Shown here piece after piece: positions 8,310-18,418 of a stretch of 64,000 nucleotides of DNA. The notes below the pieces were generated by a model. That model made no database searches and was not told where the DNA came from. It saw only the letters and a program-made list of their open reading frames with translations. Position 1 is the first letter of the stretch, and each line of letters opens with the position of its first letter. Source of the stretch: Schleiferia thermophila (GTDB lineage: Bacteria > Bacteroidota > Bacteroidia > Flavobacteriales > Schleiferiaceae). The translations under genes were made by a program, and so were the position numbers. Where the stretch lies: assembly GCF_003337435.1 (NCBI RefSeq), contig NZ_QPJS01000002.1:124001-188000 (forward strand), given 5' to 3'.

Positions 8310-9581
8310 ATGAAAAAAATCCTCCTCCTGGGTAGCGGTGGCCGTGAGTATACGATGGCCTGGAAGATCTCCCAAAGCACCATAACTCACCAGCTTTTCA
8401 TTGCACCTGGCAATGGAGGCACACATGCTTTTGGCACCAATCTGCCTTTTGGTTACAACGACTTCGACTCCATCATCGGCTTTGCCCGCAAGCATTCAAT
8501 CGATCTGGTAATTGCAGGGCCCGAAGAGCCACTGGTCAACGGCATTGCCGACCGGCTGTCCACAGAGGGAATACTTGTTTGCGGCCCCGTGGCCCAGGCA
8601 GCCATGCTGGAGGGCAGTAAGTCTTTTGCCAAGGATTTTATGCAAGCAATGGGCATACCTACAGCAGCCTATCGCGCATTTGAATCCCGTCAAATAGACG
8701 AAGCCCGGCAATTTCTCCACACCCTTACCCCACCTTATGTGCTCAAAGCCGATGGTCTGGCCGCTGGCAAAGGTGTGGTCATTTGCCACACACTCACCGA
8801 AGCAACCGATACGCTCGATGCCATGCTTCTCGGTGAGCAATTTGGGCAGGCAGGCAGGCGTGTGGTCATTGAAGAGTTTTTATCAGGGATTGAATTTTCC
8901 GTCTTTATTGCCACCGATGGAGCGCACTATGTCCTATTGCCCGAGGCCAAAGACTACAAGCGCATTGGTGAGGGCGATACCGGCCCCAATACCGGAGGCA
9001 TGGGCGCCATCAGTCCCGTCCCCTTTTTCAATGAATCACTTCGCCACAAAGTCATTACCCGCATCATCGAGCCTACCCTGCAAGGCCTCCGGCAAAGGCA
9101 AATTCCGTATCGAGGTTTCATCTTCTTTGGCCTCATCTCCGTAGCCGGCGAACCCTATCTGATCGAATACAACTGCCGCCTCGGAGACCCTGAGACAGAA
9201 GTCATTCTGCCTCGCCTCGACGAAGATTTTCTCCAACTCTGTTTCGACATAGCAAACGGCCAACTCGGCTCCTCCCGTACCGCCCTGGCCACTGCTCAGG
9301 CAGCAGCCACGGTCATGGTCGTATCCGGCGGATATCCCTCCACGTACCAGAGAGGTTTTCCCATCACGTTGCCCGACACATTGCCACGCGACACCCACAT
9401 CATCAACGCCGGTACCAATCGCCAGGCAAACCTACTTACCACATCAGGTGGCCGTGTACTGGCCGTCACATCCCTTGCACCTGACATCCGCCAGGCCTTG
9501 CAGCTCAGCTACAGCACCATAGAGCACATTACTTTTGAGCAGATGTACTATCGGCGCGATATCGGATACGAATTTCTGTAA
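8310..9581 (+). CDS. purD: Phosphoribosylamine--glycine ligase
   Basis: This 423-residue ATP-grasp enzyme performs the second step of purine synthesis, joining glycine to phosphoribosylamine. It begins MKKILLLGSGGREYTMAWKI (the family motif is usually GGREHA). The ATP-grasp core shows PPYVLKADGLAAGKGVVIC, VVIEEFLSGIEFS, the TGPNTGGMGAISPVP loop and the metal-binding segment YLIEYNCRLGDPETEVILPR. Length agrees with the family. It follows the thioesterase gene by 12 nt, and its stop codon lies 9 nt before the family A repeat copy 2; no ordinary terminator was found. Confidence 0.95.
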   Translation: MKKILLLGSGGREYTMAWKISQSTITHQLFIAPGNGGTHAFGTNLPFGYNDFDSIIGFARKHSIDLVIAGPEEPLVNGIADRLSTEGILVCGPVAQAAMLEGSKSFAKDFMQAMGIPTAAYRAFESRQIDEARQFLHTLTPPYVLKADGLAAGKGVVICHTLTEATDTLDAMLLGEQFGQAGRRVVIEEFLSGIEFSVFIATDGAHYVLLPEAKDYKRIGEGDTGPNTGGMGAISPVPFFNESLRHKVITRIIEPTLQGLRQRQIPYRGFIFFGLISVAGEPYLIEYNCRLGDPETEVILPRLDEDFLQLCFDIANGQLGSSRTALATAQAAATVMVVSGGYPSTYQRGFPITLPDTLPRDTHIINAGTNRQANLLTTSGGRVLAVTSLAPDIRQALQLSYSTIEHITFEQMYYRRDIGYEFL

Positions 9582-9590
9582 TGTTTTTTT

Positions 9591-9766
9591 GGGCGCCTCC
9601 CCCGGCCGCTTTCCGCGAGCGGCCGGGGGCCGGTCTGCGGCTCCTATTCCCCTTGCGGATCGGGCGTGGCACAGCGGGCTGCGGTGGCTTGCTCTCGCTC
9701 CGCCTCCTCGCCCGTGTGCCACACAGGCCCGCCCGCTGCGGCTCATATCCGCCTTCGCCCTGGCGC
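9591..9766 (+). repeat. GC-rich structured repeat, family A, copy 2
   Basis: The element starts TTGGGCGCCTCCCCC right after a T-run following purD. It contains a 12-bp stem (9600-9611 region, CCCCCGGCCGCT with AGCGGCCGGGGG) and a second long-range pairing of GTGGCACA (about 9664) with TGTGCCAC (about 9715), and ends CGCCCTGGCGC. It has the same orientation relative to the preceding gene as copies 1 and 3. Copies differ in length by 1-2 nt, so no common reading frame is kept. Confidence 0.85.
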
Positions 9767-10469
9767 ATCAGACACGTCCATCCTCCGTCCAAATGCTCGA
9801 AAATCAAAAAACCTGAAACTAGAATTCTGAAAAACAATCCAACGGAAGTTACCTCTTTCCTGACCGTTGTTACTGCTGAAACCGTCGCACGAGGCTTAAA
9901 AATGTTTTAAAGAGGTTCTGACCGGTCCTACACAATTTTATCTCTAAATTTTGCATCCCGTCAAAGGATACTTTCGCCATCAGGGAGCGCAAGTCCATTA
10001 AGCCTCCCCGGCTCGTTCTGCAAGTCCATAAAGTGAACTGAAGAACAAATGCTTCCCTGATTCCATTCAAACACCCTGCGCGCAAATATCCCTGTTCGCC
10101 AACATCCCGCACCCAAAAAATTTTGCTCAAAACAATGAGGTACAGATTTAATTGCAGTGCATTCTACTATCGATACCAATACAGAGCCGGCCACTGCCCT
10201 CAGAAGCTTCGTCTCTCAATCAGTGGCAGAAACCGTGTAAAAAATCACCCACATAGTAATGACAAAAAACATCGGTTCCCGGAGAGATTGTCCCGGCAAC
10301 CTGCAAAACCGGATCCTGTAATCCGAAAAAAACACCCTGGTATTTGCATTTCCTTGCAGATTTAATGATTTAAAGCAAGAACATCAGAAAGCCCACAGGC
10401 ATAAAAAACTCATGCAATTAACTTTGCCCATCAGGCCACCCATACAGATTTCACTTTAAATGATAAAAA
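9767..10469. other. Gene-free stretch
   Basis: About 700 nt contain only short open frames with low-complexity or unconvincing translations (the longest, about 10123-10365, has no recognisable features). A possible -7 element TAACTTTG lies at 10419-10426, upstream of the sigma factor gene. I see no RNA gene or repeat here. Confidence 0.55.
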
Positions 10470-11009
10470 ATGCCATTAAAACCCGCATTCATAAAAGATG
10501 ATTTGGCACAAGCTCTGAAAACCAAAAGTCAAGGTGCGTTTAATCAAGTATATGAGATGTACGCCCCGACTTTATACGGTATCATCTTAAAAATCGTAAA
10601 ATCAGAAGAAAACGCACAAGACGTATTGCAAGAGTCCTTTATTAAAATTTGGAAAAATATCGATGCATACGACGCATCAAAAGGAACATTATTCACCTGG
10701 ATGCTTCGCATCGCAAGAAATACAGCCATCGACTACACACGCTCAAAAAAAAATCAGGACAAAATCCGAATGGATGATCATTTCGTACATATACAGAAAA
10801 TACCAACTGATGAAATAACATCCGATCACATAGGACTAAGAGACGTAATTTCCAATCTAAAACCCGAATACCAACATGTAATTGAGACCGTTTACATCTA
10901 TGGCTACACACAGGAACAGGCTTCAGAAAAGTTAAATTTGCCAATAGGCACTGTAAAATCGAGAATAAGGAAAGCTATAAAAATTTTAAAAGAAATTTTA
11001 AACGATTAA
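10470..11009 (+). CDS. ECF-type RNA polymerase sigma factor
   Basis: This 179-residue protein has the two-domain layout of group 4 sigma factors. Region 2 spans about residues 25-95 (VYEMYAPTLYGIILKIVKSE, DVLQESFIKIWKNID, FTWMLRIARNTAIDYTRSKK). Region 4 spans about 122-175 (LKPEYQHVIETVYIYGYTQE and LPIGTVKSRIRKAIKILKE, the helix-turn-helix). The anti-sigma gene begins 3 nt after its stop, so the two are one operon. The pairing with an RskA-type anti-sigma factor places it near the SigK-like ECF group. A likely target is the CHRD gene that follows (inference). Confidence 0.93.
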   Translation: MPLKPAFIKDDLAQALKTKSQGAFNQVYEMYAPTLYGIILKIVKSEENAQDVLQESFIKIWKNIDAYDASKGTLFTWMLRIARNTAIDYTRSKKNQDKIRMDDHFVHIQKIPTDEITSDHIGLRDVISNLKPEYQHVIETVYIYGYTQEQASEKLNLPIGTVKSRIRKAIKILKEILND

Positions 11010-11012
11010 TCC

Positions 11013-11840
11013 ATGAACCTTAAAGAGCTTATTATATCATCTGGCATACTTGAGGATTATGCTCTGGGAAGTGCATCAGAAACCGATGCAAAAGGAGTAG
11101 AATGTCTGGCCAGATGTTATCCGGAGATACAAGAAGAAATCTTTCTCATACAAAATTCACTGCAGCGGTATGCCGAGCAGTACAAGGTCAATCCTCCCGA
11201 GGGCCTTAAAGAAAAAATCTGGTTATCCATCCAAAACGACACGGCACCAACGGCACAATCAGCAAAACCACACTTCAAAGGCGCTTCCGGAAACCTTACC
11301 GCCATAATGGTCAAACACAAAAAATGGATAGCCGCTGCGTCCGTTCTGTTTGTATTCACGGGTCTTTTGCTATACAGCTTGTATCTGCACAGCCAGCTAA
11401 AAGAAACTAACAACCGATTTGCCCTGCTGGAAACAGAATCAAAATTGTATCAAAAAGAACTACAGGCGCAGAAAGAAGCATACACCCTGGTCCGATCTCA
11501 ATTTGATTTTCTGCTCGATCCCTTTACAGAAAAAGTTGTGCTCAGAGGAACCAGCATCCAACCAGAGGCCCTTGCCACCGTATACTGGAACAAAAATTCG
11601 CAGGAAGTTTACGTAGCTATCAATAACCTGCCACAGCCACCTGAAGACAAGCAATTTCAGCTGTGGGCATTGGTAGATGGGCGCCCCTTCGATGCAGGAC
11701 TCATAGAAGAGGTTTCTGCCTTAAATGTCCAGAAAATGAAAAGCTTCAAAGATGCAGATGCTTTTGCCATTACATTGGAAAAAAAAGGTGGTAGTCAGGT
11801 GCCCACGCTCGAAGCCATGTATGTGATAGGCACTATTTAA
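11013..11840 (+). CDS. RskA-type anti-sigma factor
   Basis: This 275-residue protein has an N-terminal cytosolic part (ILEDYALGSASETDAKGVEC), which resembles an anti-sigma domain but lacks the zinc-binding HxxxCxxC motif. One membrane helix follows (WIAAASVLFVFTGLLLYSLY, about residues 110-130), then a coiled coil (NRFALLETESKLYQKELQAQ) and a C-terminal RskA domain (PQPPEDKQFQLWALVDGRPF) in the periplasm. It should hold the adjacent ECF sigma factor inactive at the membrane until a signal triggers proteolysis. The position directly behind the sigma gene supports this. Confidence 0.88.
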   Translation: MNLKELIISSGILEDYALGSASETDAKGVECLARCYPEIQEEIFLIQNSLQRYAEQYKVNPPEGLKEKIWLSIQNDTAPTAQSAKPHFKGASGNLTAIMVKHKKWIAAASVLFVFTGLLLYSLYLHSQLKETNNRFALLETESKLYQKELQAQKEAYTLVRSQFDFLLDPFTEKVVLRGTSIQPEALATVYWNKNSQEVYVAINNLPQPPEDKQFQLWALVDGRPFDAGLIEEVSALNVQKMKSFKDADAFAITLEKKGGSQVPTLEAMYVIGTI

Positions 11841-12079
11841 GAAACACTTCTATTTAACATCCATTCTACAGCAGGACAAAGCCCAGATTTCCTTTCCAAC
11901 TGGTTTGTTTTTCATGGACAGCAATTGTTCCGTATCCAGCCAATTTTAGAATGTATGAGCAGCAATTACCACATGTGCTCCTGTTCTTGTGCCCTATAAA
12001 ATTTTTGAAAAAACATATCATCAGTAATCCAAAATCTGATTTTATCCGTAGGTATTACTGAAATTCAAAAATCAAAAAA

Positions 12080-13921
12080 ATGAAAAAGCAAAAACTCTTT
12101 TCTTTAGCAATTGGAATGTTGCTGAATGCTCTAAATGCAGTAACCGGCCATCTCACCGAAAAACTGCTAATGTCAGCAAAACTGGATGGTTCTCAGGAAG
12201 TGCCGGCAGTAAGTACCAATGCGTTGGGGGTGGCCGGCATTCTGCTTAATTCCACGCGCGATACGGCATGTATCGACATTACAGTTACCGGGTTGAGCGG
12301 CCCCATTACAGGGATTCATATCCATGAAGGTGACCCGGGGATGAATGGACCGGTAGTAATAGACCTTACACCTTTTGTTTCCGGATTTAGAATTTCCACT
12401 ATTTTAACCGGAATGCAACTGACCCAGCAAACCATTTCAAAATTACTAAGTGGCAAGTATTACATAAATGTACATACAGCCGCTCATCCGGCCGGAGAAA
12501 TTAGAGGACAAATTTATCTGGAGACAGACTGGGCGTTTTCCACCAAATTGGATGGCAGTCAGGAGGTGCCACCGGTCATGACCCCGGCATACGGAGTCGG
12601 CTTTTTTAATTTGTCAAAAGACTTGTCAAAAATTACCTATCAAATTGTAACACAAAATCTGAGTGGCCCCATCACCGCTGCGCATCTGCATTATGGTGCT
12701 ATTGGTGTTAATGGGGGTGTTGCAGTAGATCTAACCTCCAATATCAACGGCAATGTAATTAGCGGGGTCATTAACAATCCCTCTCAGATGTTACTGGACA
12801 GCCTGATGTCATCAAAAATTTATATCAATGTTCACACAAACATGCATCCCGGAGGTGAAATCAGGGGCCAATTGATGAATGAAAAGAGGTATTTGTACTT
12901 CGATGCCATCATTGACGGAATGCAGGAAGTGCCACCCGTTGCTACCAATGCCAAAGGAGTGGCCACAGTGATGTTAAACACTACCTTAGATACATTGTGG
13001 TATGACATCGTTGCGGACGGTTTGAGCGGTCCCATTACCAGCGCGCATTTTCACAATGCTCCCATGGGAAGTAATGGACCAGTAGCTGTCGACCTCACAT
13101 CCTCAATAATGGGCAACAGAATTTCAGGAATGGTGACAGGTGCTGCTCTTTCCAATGCATTTATCAACCAATTACTAGTCGGAGATATCTACATTAACAT
13201 TCATACAGCTGCACATCCTTCCGGTGAAATCAGAGGTCAGGTATACCGGGTGGCAAGAGAAGGGTACACCATTTCTTTGGATGGCATGCAGGAGGTGCCC
13301 CCGGTTATGACTTCTGCATTTGGCACAGGGATAGTATCAATCGATCGCAATCAAGACAATGCTCATTTTATGATTGTATCCCATGGTTTGGAGAGCAACG
13401 CAATACACTTTCACAAAGGTGTGGCAGGTCAAAATGGCCCTGTTATTTTTGATATTACCCCACTTTGGATGAACAACGGTGCTTTTGGATTTTGGAAAAG
13501 TTCTGACCAGATGCCTTTTACACTTCAAAACTCCATACAATTCAGGCACGACAGCGTGTATGTCAATGTACATACCATGGCTCATCCCAACGGGGAGATC
13601 AGAGGACAAGTAACCAGAAATTCCAGCTGCTTAAGTCAAACAATTGGAATAGATGAAGAATTTTTTACCGAAGCAGACGCAATTAAAATTTATCCCAATC
13701 CAGCTGCAGAATGGCTTAATGTGCAAATAGAAAACACATTTGATAAAAATTCTTTTCTATCAATCAGCGATGTAACCGGCAAAATTGTCTATTCGCAACA
13801 ATTACCTTCAGGTTCCGCTATTGTACATAAAATAAATGTACAAAACCTAAATAGTGGGGTCTACATAATCAAAGTGCAAACAAGCAATAAAGCGATTCAA
13901 AAGAAGTTTGTCAAAAAGTAA
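12080..13921 (+). CDS. Secreted protein with four CHRD domains and a T9SS sorting domain
   Basis: This 613-residue protein has a signal-like N-terminus and four tandem CHRD domains of about 115-120 residues (roughly 33-148, 152-270, 275-395 and 398-515). Each begins with a DGSQEVPPV or DGMQEVPPV motif and ends with NVHTAAHPAGEIRGQ or a close variant. Internal histidine motifs such as ITGIHIHEGDPG and ITSAHFHNAPMG recur; the fourth repeat is more diverged. The last 75 residues (IKIYPNPAAEWLNVQIENTF to KKFVKK) are a type IX secretion C-terminal sorting domain, so the protein is expected on the cell surface or outside the cell. CHRD domains were first described in chordin; their bacterial role is unknown. 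The gene follows the sigma/anti-sigma pair by 239 nt. Confidence 0.9.
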   Translation: MKKQKLFSLAIGMLLNALNAVTGHLTEKLLMSAKLDGSQEVPAVSTNALGVAGILLNSTRDTACIDITVTGLSGPITGIHIHEGDPGMNGPVVIDLTPFVSGFRISTILTGMQLTQQTISKLLSGKYYINVHTAAHPAGEIRGQIYLETDWAFSTKLDGSQEVPPVMTPAYGVGFFNLSKDLSKITYQIVTQNLSGPITAAHLHYGAIGVNGGVAVDLTSNINGNVISGVINNPSQMLLDSLMSSKIYINVHTNMHPGGEIRGQLMNEKRYLYFDAIIDGMQEVPPVATNAKGVATVMLNTTLDTLWYDIVADGLSGPITSAHFHNAPMGSNGPVAVDLTSSIMGNRISGMVTGAALSNAFINQLLVGDIYINIHTAAHPSGEIRGQVYRVAREGYTISLDGMQEVPPVMTSAFGTGIVSIDRNQDNAHFMIVSHGLESNAIHFHKGVAGQNGPVIFDITPLWMNNGAFGFWKSSDQMPFTLQNSIQFRHDSVYVNVHTMAHPNGEIRGQVTRNSSCLSQTIGIDEEFFTEADAIKIYPNPAAEWLNVQIENTFDKNSFLSISDVTGKIVYSQQLPSGSAIVHKINVQNLNSGVYIIKVQTSNKAIQKKFVKK

Positions 13922-13931
13922 AATTAAAAGG

Positions 13932-13961
13932 AAACCGCCCCGTATTTTGGGGCGGTTTTTT
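13932..13961 (+). terminator. Intrinsic terminator after the CHRD gene
   Basis: A perfect stem AAACCGCCCC / GGGGCGGTTT (13932-13958) has a 7-nt loop and continues into a run of T. It lies 10 nt past the stop codon and closes the sigma / anti-sigma / CHRD unit. Confidence 0.92.
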
Positions 13962-14476
13962 ATCTGAAAATAACGAAGAACCGACTGCAGAACATTCAAA
14001 ATGTTTCTTGAAACCCACTCTCTATTTTTCGATTTTATTTTAAAAAGAACCGGCCAAATAGCAGAAAAAACTTGCTAATCCTGCCCATATCAGGCCGCGA
14101 TGTACTTATAGGAACTACGCACCAGTCAGCTACAACTCAGCTTAGCCATCCAATGCATCATCCCATTCACTGCATATCGCTTTAATTCCTGAAACCTCGC
14201 TTTTGTTAATCTAAGTAATTTTAGGTTTATTGTGTAGCAAATCAAAGCAAACGACAAAGAAATCGGTCAATTATGACATTTCGTTCAACGTAGAAAAACA
14301 ACTTATATTAAAGTAACAAGTATTCGTGCTCAGGCTACTTTTCAAGTTATCCAGTGTTTCGTTTTTAGATGCCTGAATTTCGGTTCAGAGGTCGAGCTTG
14401 AAAGTTTACCAGTATAAAATTTTAAAGAATAAGTGCATATTGCAATCACGCATGCAAAAATTGACTTTTGGCACCT
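13962..14476. other. Gene-free stretch
   Basis: About 500 AT-rich nt separate the CHRD terminator from the metH promoter. No open frame with protein character and no hairpin of note was seen. Confidence 0.6.
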
Positions 14477-14484
14477 TACATTTG
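14477..14484 (+). promoter_or_regulatory. Promoter -7 element of the metH riboswitch transcript
   Basis: TACATTTG matches the Bacteroidota -7 consensus TAnnTTTG. It ends 4 nt before the first stem of the SAM riboswitch, so transcription would begin at or next to the aptamer. A -33 element at the usual spacing was not found. Confidence 0.6.
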
Positions 14485-14488
14485 CTTT

Positions 14489-14671
14489 GCTTATCAAGAA
14501 AGACGGAGGGACCGGCCCTGTGAAGTCTTAGCAACCCTGAACCTACGGGCAGCAGGGTGCTAATTCCGGTTCTGAGCTCTCTAGGGCTCAGATGCAGATG
14601 AGCGCCAGACCAGATTGGTCAAATGCAAATCTGACATACTGGAAAGCGGTTGACCCCGGCTCTTGATAGGC
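14489..14671 (+). promoter_or_regulatory. SAM-I (S-box) riboswitch with an enlarged P4 region
   Basis: The conserved core is unmistakable: P1 strand GCTTATCAAGA, P2 with the kink-turn segment GGAGGGACCGGCCCTGTGA flanked by AAGAC/GTCTT, then P3 (AGCAACCCTG with CAGGGTGCT) and the AATTCC joint. The 3' strand of P1 is TCTTGATAGGC at 14661-14671, giving 11 pairs including one G-U. Between P3 and this strand lie about 95 nt, more than the usual single P4 hairpin. They include the hairpins TCTGAGC/GCTCAGA and GACCA/TGGTC. The start codon of metH is 24 nt further on, and no terminator is evident, so control of translation is plausible. Confidence 0.88.
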
Positions 14672-14694
14672 AAAAGACCTAAATAAAGAGCCTG

Positions 14695-17600
14695 ATGAAA
14701 GCAAAGGTAGCCACCCCAAGTCTCAACCGCAGCGAAATCCTTCAAAAAATACTCTCTGAACGTATTTTGGTACTCGATGGTGCTATGGGCACCATGATTC
14801 AGCAATACAATCTGAGCGAAGAGGATTACCGAGGAGAGCGCTTTGCTCAATGGCCACATCCGTTGAAAGGCAACAATGACCTGCTCGTTCTCACACAGCC
14901 ACACATCATCGAAGAAATTCACAGAAAATACCTCGAAGCAGGAGCGGATATTTTGGAAACCAATACTTTCAACAGCCAGCGAGTCTCCATGGCTGACTAT
15001 CATATGGAAGAGCTTGTTTACGAGCTCAATGTGGAAGCTGCACGGTTGGCCCGGAAGGCAGCAGACCAATTTACGGAGCGGACTCCTCACAAGCCCAGAT
15101 TTGTAGCCGGATCCATCGGACCTACCAATCGTACAGCCTCGCTATCGCCGGATGTAAACAGACCTGGCTACCGGGCCATAACCTTCGACGAATTGGTAGA
15201 TGCCTACTACGAACAGGTAGCAGGTTTGGTAGAAGGTGGGGTAGACATTCTCCTGGTTGAAACAATTTTTGATACCCTGAACGCCAAAGCTGCCCTGTAT
15301 GCCATTCGCAGGTATTTCAAAGACCACCATCGTGAAATGCTCCCCATAATGGTGAGCGGAACCATCACAGACAATAGCGGACGCACCCTATCCGGCCAGA
15401 CCGTTGAGGCATTTCTCTATTCGCTCTCACATATACCTCTGCTCAGCATTGGGCTCAACTGCGCATTGGGAGCCAGACAAATGCAGCCTTATCTGGCGGA
15501 TTTGGCTCGACACGCTGAATTTCACATTTCGGCACATCCCAATGCCGGATTGCCCAATGCCTTTGGACAATATGATGAAACCCCTGAAATGATGCGGGCG
15601 CAAATCAGGGAATTTCTCCAGGGAAATCTGGTCAACATCATAGGTGGGTGCTGTGGCACTACCCCTGAGCACATCAGACTGATTGCAGAAGAAGCGGCCA
15701 GGTACAAGCCCAGACCCCTGCCAAAGCTGCCGCACTATCTGAAGCTCAGCGGACTTGAGCCAATGGTTGTAAGGCCGGAAGTCAACTTTGTAAACATAGG
15801 AGAGCGCACCAATGTGACAGGGTCTCGTCAGTTTGCCAGGCTTATTCGCGAAGGAAACTACCAAAAAGCCCTAGAAATAGCCAGACAACAGGTAGAAAAC
15901 GGCGCCCAAATCATCGATGTCAATATGGACGAAGGTATGCTGGACAGCGAAGCAGTCATGACCACTTTTTTGAATCTCATCGCCTCCGAACCCGATATAT
16001 CCAGAGTGCCGATCATGATCGACTCTTCGAAATGGTCGGTGATAGAGGCCGGTCTGAAATGCGTACAGGGCAAAGCGATCGTAAATTCCATTTCACTGAA
16101 AGAAGGAGAGGAAAAATTTATTGATTACGCCGAAAAAATTAGAGATTACGGGGCTGCAGTAGTGGTCATGGCCTTTGATGAGCAAGGACAAGCCGATACT
16201 TTTGAGCGAAGAATAGCCATCTGCCAAAGGGCCTATGACATATTGGTCAATCGCGTAAATTTTCCCCCTGAAGACATCATCTTTGATCCCAACATTCTCA
16301 CCGTTGCGACCGGCATACCTGAGCACAACAATTACGCGATCGATTTCATTCGTGCTACGCGGTGGATCAAAGAAAATCTTCCCGGAGCCAAGGTAAGCGG
16401 TGGAATCTCCAACATCTCCTTCTCATTTCGAGGCAATGAGCCGGTCAGAGAAGCGATGCATACAGCTTTTTTGTATCATGCCATTCAGGCTGGACTCGAC
16501 ATGGGAATAGTAAATGCCGGTCAAATCGGAGTGTATGAAGAAATAGAACCAGAACTGAAGGAACGCATCGAGGATGTGCTTTTTAACCGCAGGCCGGATG
16601 CAACCGATAGACTCATTGAGTATGCAGAGAAATTCAGAGGTACAGAAATAACCAAGTCTGTGCAGGAGGAGTGGCGCTCATGGCCTGTAGAAGAGCGGCT
16701 GAAACACGCCCTGATCAAAGGCATCGATGAATATATCGAGCAGGATACTGCTGAAGCATTGAAGAAGTTAGGCCGTCCCCTCGATGTGATCGAAGGCCCT
16801 CTGATGGCAGGCATGAACGTGGTAGGCGATCTGTTTGGAGAAGGAAAAATGTTTCTTCCACAGGTGGTAAAGAGTGCACGTGTGATGAAAAAATCTGTAG
16901 CATGGCTTGAACCATATCTGCTCCAGGAAAAAAACAAGAACCAAAGTCAAAACCAGTCATCAGGCGCAGGCAAAATTCTTTTGGCTACCGTAAAAGGCGA
17001 TGTCCACGACATAGGAAAAAATATTGTAGGAGTGGTTTTGGCCTGCAACAATTTCGAGGTAATAGACCTGGGTGTGATGGTTCCGATGGATAAAATCCTG
17101 GATACAGCACAGCGCGAGGCAGTAGATATCATCGGATTATCAGGATTGATTACTCCCAGTCTGGACGAAATGGTGTATGTAGCGCGCGAAATGGAAAAGC
17201 GTAAAATGAGGATTCCCCTGCTGATTGGCGGAGCTACCACGTCCAGAGCTCACACAGCCGTCAAAATAGCGCCTGAATATTCAGGTCCGGTAGTTCACGT
17301 GCTCGATGCCTCAAGGTCTGTACCCGTTGCTGCTTCGTTGATAAGCAGCGAACAAAAGCACATTTTTATACAGCAAGTAAAAGAAGAATATCAGCGATTG
17401 CGTGACGGATACCTGAAAAAGCAATCCGAAAAAGACTTATTGCCCATCGATAAGGCAAGAGAAAATAAACTTAAAATAGACCTTCGAAACTTCAGAACGT
17501 TGCATCCCAACATGGAAGGCAACAGAGTACTGTCAGATTTTCCTGCCGAGATACTCAGAAACTACATCGATTGGACACCTTTTTTTCAAGCGTGGGAATT

Positions 17601-18402
17601 GGCAGGACGTTTTCCGAAAATCCTCAGCGACCCCATAGTAGGTGCAGAAGCCAGAAAATTGTATTCGGACGCCAATCAGATGCTTGACCGGATTGTAAAC
17701 GAAAAAATGCTGGTGGCCAAGGCGGTTTTTGGCATTTACCCGGCAAATAGTGTGGATGACGATGATATTCTAGTATTTCAAAACAATGGGGATGTGCTTA
17801 AATTTCATACACTCAGACAGCAAACACCGAAACCTTCTGGACATCCCAATCTAGCTCTGGCTGATTTCGTAGCGCCTGTCGACAGCGGACATACAGACTA
17901 TCTCGGGGCCTTTTGCGTATCGATTTTTGGAGCGGATGAGCTTGCCGGTAAGTTTGAAAGCGAAAAGGATGACTATTCGGCCATCATTGTCAAAGCTCTG
18001 GCGGACCGATTGGCAGAGGCATTTGCCGAGTATTTGCACGAGAGGGTGAGAAAAGAATACTGGGGGTATGCACCAAATGAAAAATTAGACAACGAGGCAC
18101 TCATCCGTGAGCAATATCAAGGTATAAGGCCAGCTCCGGGATATCCGGCCTGTCCTGACCACACCGAAAAACTGACGATTTGGAAGCTCCTGAAGGTAGA
18201 AGCTTCCATCGGTACCACCCTGACCGAAAGCCTTGCTATGTGGCCTGCTTCCTCGGTGTGCGGATGGTACTTCTCTCATCCGGAATCCCGATACTTTGGA
18301 ATAGGTAAAATTGACCAGTCCCAGCTTGCGGAGTATGCCTGTAGAAAAGGTTGGGATCTGGAAACCGCAAAACGCTGGCTGCAACCCATTTTAAACTTTT
18401 AA
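14695..18402 (+). CDS. metH: Cobalamin-dependent methionine synthase
   Basis: This 1235-residue full-length enzyme transfers the methyl group of 5-methyltetrahydrofolate to homocysteine through cobalamin. The domains run in the standard order. The homocysteine domain spans about 1-330 ([20 protein letters not shown], with zinc cysteines in [11 protein letters not shown] and [10 protein letters not shown]). The pterin domain spans about 355-620 ([20 protein letters not shown]). The B12 domain has its histidine in [20 protein letters not shown], near residue 770, and the SAM-dependent reactivation domain carries [17 protein letters not shown]. It is preceded by a SAM riboswitch and followed 16 nt later by metF, which supplies its folate substrate. 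Confidence 0.97.
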   Translation: MKAKVATPSLNRSEILQKILSERILVLDGAMGTMIQQYNLSEEDYRGERFAQWPHPLKGNNDLLVLTQPHIIEEIHRKYLEAGADILETNTFNSQRVSMADYHMEELVYELNVEAARLARKAADQFTERTPHKPRFVAGSIGPTNRTASLSPDVNRPGYRAITFDELVDAYYEQVAGLVEGGVDILLVETIFDTLNAKAALYAIRRYFKDHHREMLPIMVSGTITDNSGRTLSGQTVEAFLYSLSHIPLLSIGLNCALGARQMQPYLADLARHAEFHISAHPNAGLPNAFGQYDETPEMMRAQIREFLQGNLVNIIGGCCGTTPEHIRLIAEEAARYKPRPLPKLPHYLKLSGLEPMVVRPEVNFVNIGERTNVTGSRQFARLIREGNYQKALEIARQQVENGAQIIDVNMDEGMLDSEAVMTTFLNLIASEPDISRVPIMIDSSKWSVIEAGLKCVQGKAIVNSISLKEGEEKFIDYAEKIRDYGAAVVVMAFDEQGQADTFERRIAICQRAYDILVNRVNFPPEDIIFDPNILTVATGIPEHNNYAIDFIRATRWIKENLPGAKVSGGISNISFSFRGNEPVREAMHTAFLYHAIQAGLDMGIVNAGQIGVYEEIEPELKERIEDVLFNRRPDATDRLIEYAEKFRGTEITKSVQEEWRSWPVEERLKHALIKGIDEYIEQDTAEALKKLGRPLDVIEGPLMAGMNVVGDLFGEGKMFLPQVVKSARVMKKSVAWLEPYLLQEKNKNQSQNQSSGAGKILLATVKGDVHDIGKNIVGVVLACNNFEVIDLGVMVPMDKILDTAQREAVDIIGLSGLITPSLDEMVYVAREMEKRKMRIPLLIGGATTSRAHTAVKIAPEYSGPVVHVLDASRSVPVAASLISSEQKHIFIQQVKEEYQRLRDGYLKKQSEKDLLPIDKARENKLKIDLRNFRTLHPNMEGNRVLSDFPAEILRNYIDWTPFFQAWELAGRFPKILSDPIVGAEARKLYSDANQMLDRIVNEKMLVAKAVFGIYPANSVDDDDILVFQNNGDVLKFHTLRQQTPKPSGHPNLALADFVAPVDSGHTDYLGAFCVSIFGADELAGKFESEKDDYSAIIVKALADRLAEAFAEYLHERVRKEYWGYAPNEKLDNEALIREQYQGIRPAPGYPACPDHTEKLTIWKLLKVEASIGTTLTESLAMWPASSVCGWYFSHPESRYFGIGKIDQSQLAEYACRKGWDLETAKRWLQPILNF

Positions 18403-18418
18403 AAATCCCCGCTTTTTG

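Noticed and set aside
9444-9910. Several open frames of 90-110 codons on both strands across the second family A repeat
   Set aside because: They are products of the repeat's low stop-codon density; indels between copies break every frame.
10123-10365. 80-codon open frame on the plus strand upstream of the sigma factor gene
   Set aside because: No domain, signal peptide or coupling, and a composition unlike neighbouring genes.
12080-13921. Possibility that the four CHRD repeats are an assembly duplication
   Set aside because: The repeats differ clearly at the DNA and protein level (the fourth is strongly diverged), so they are an old internal duplication.
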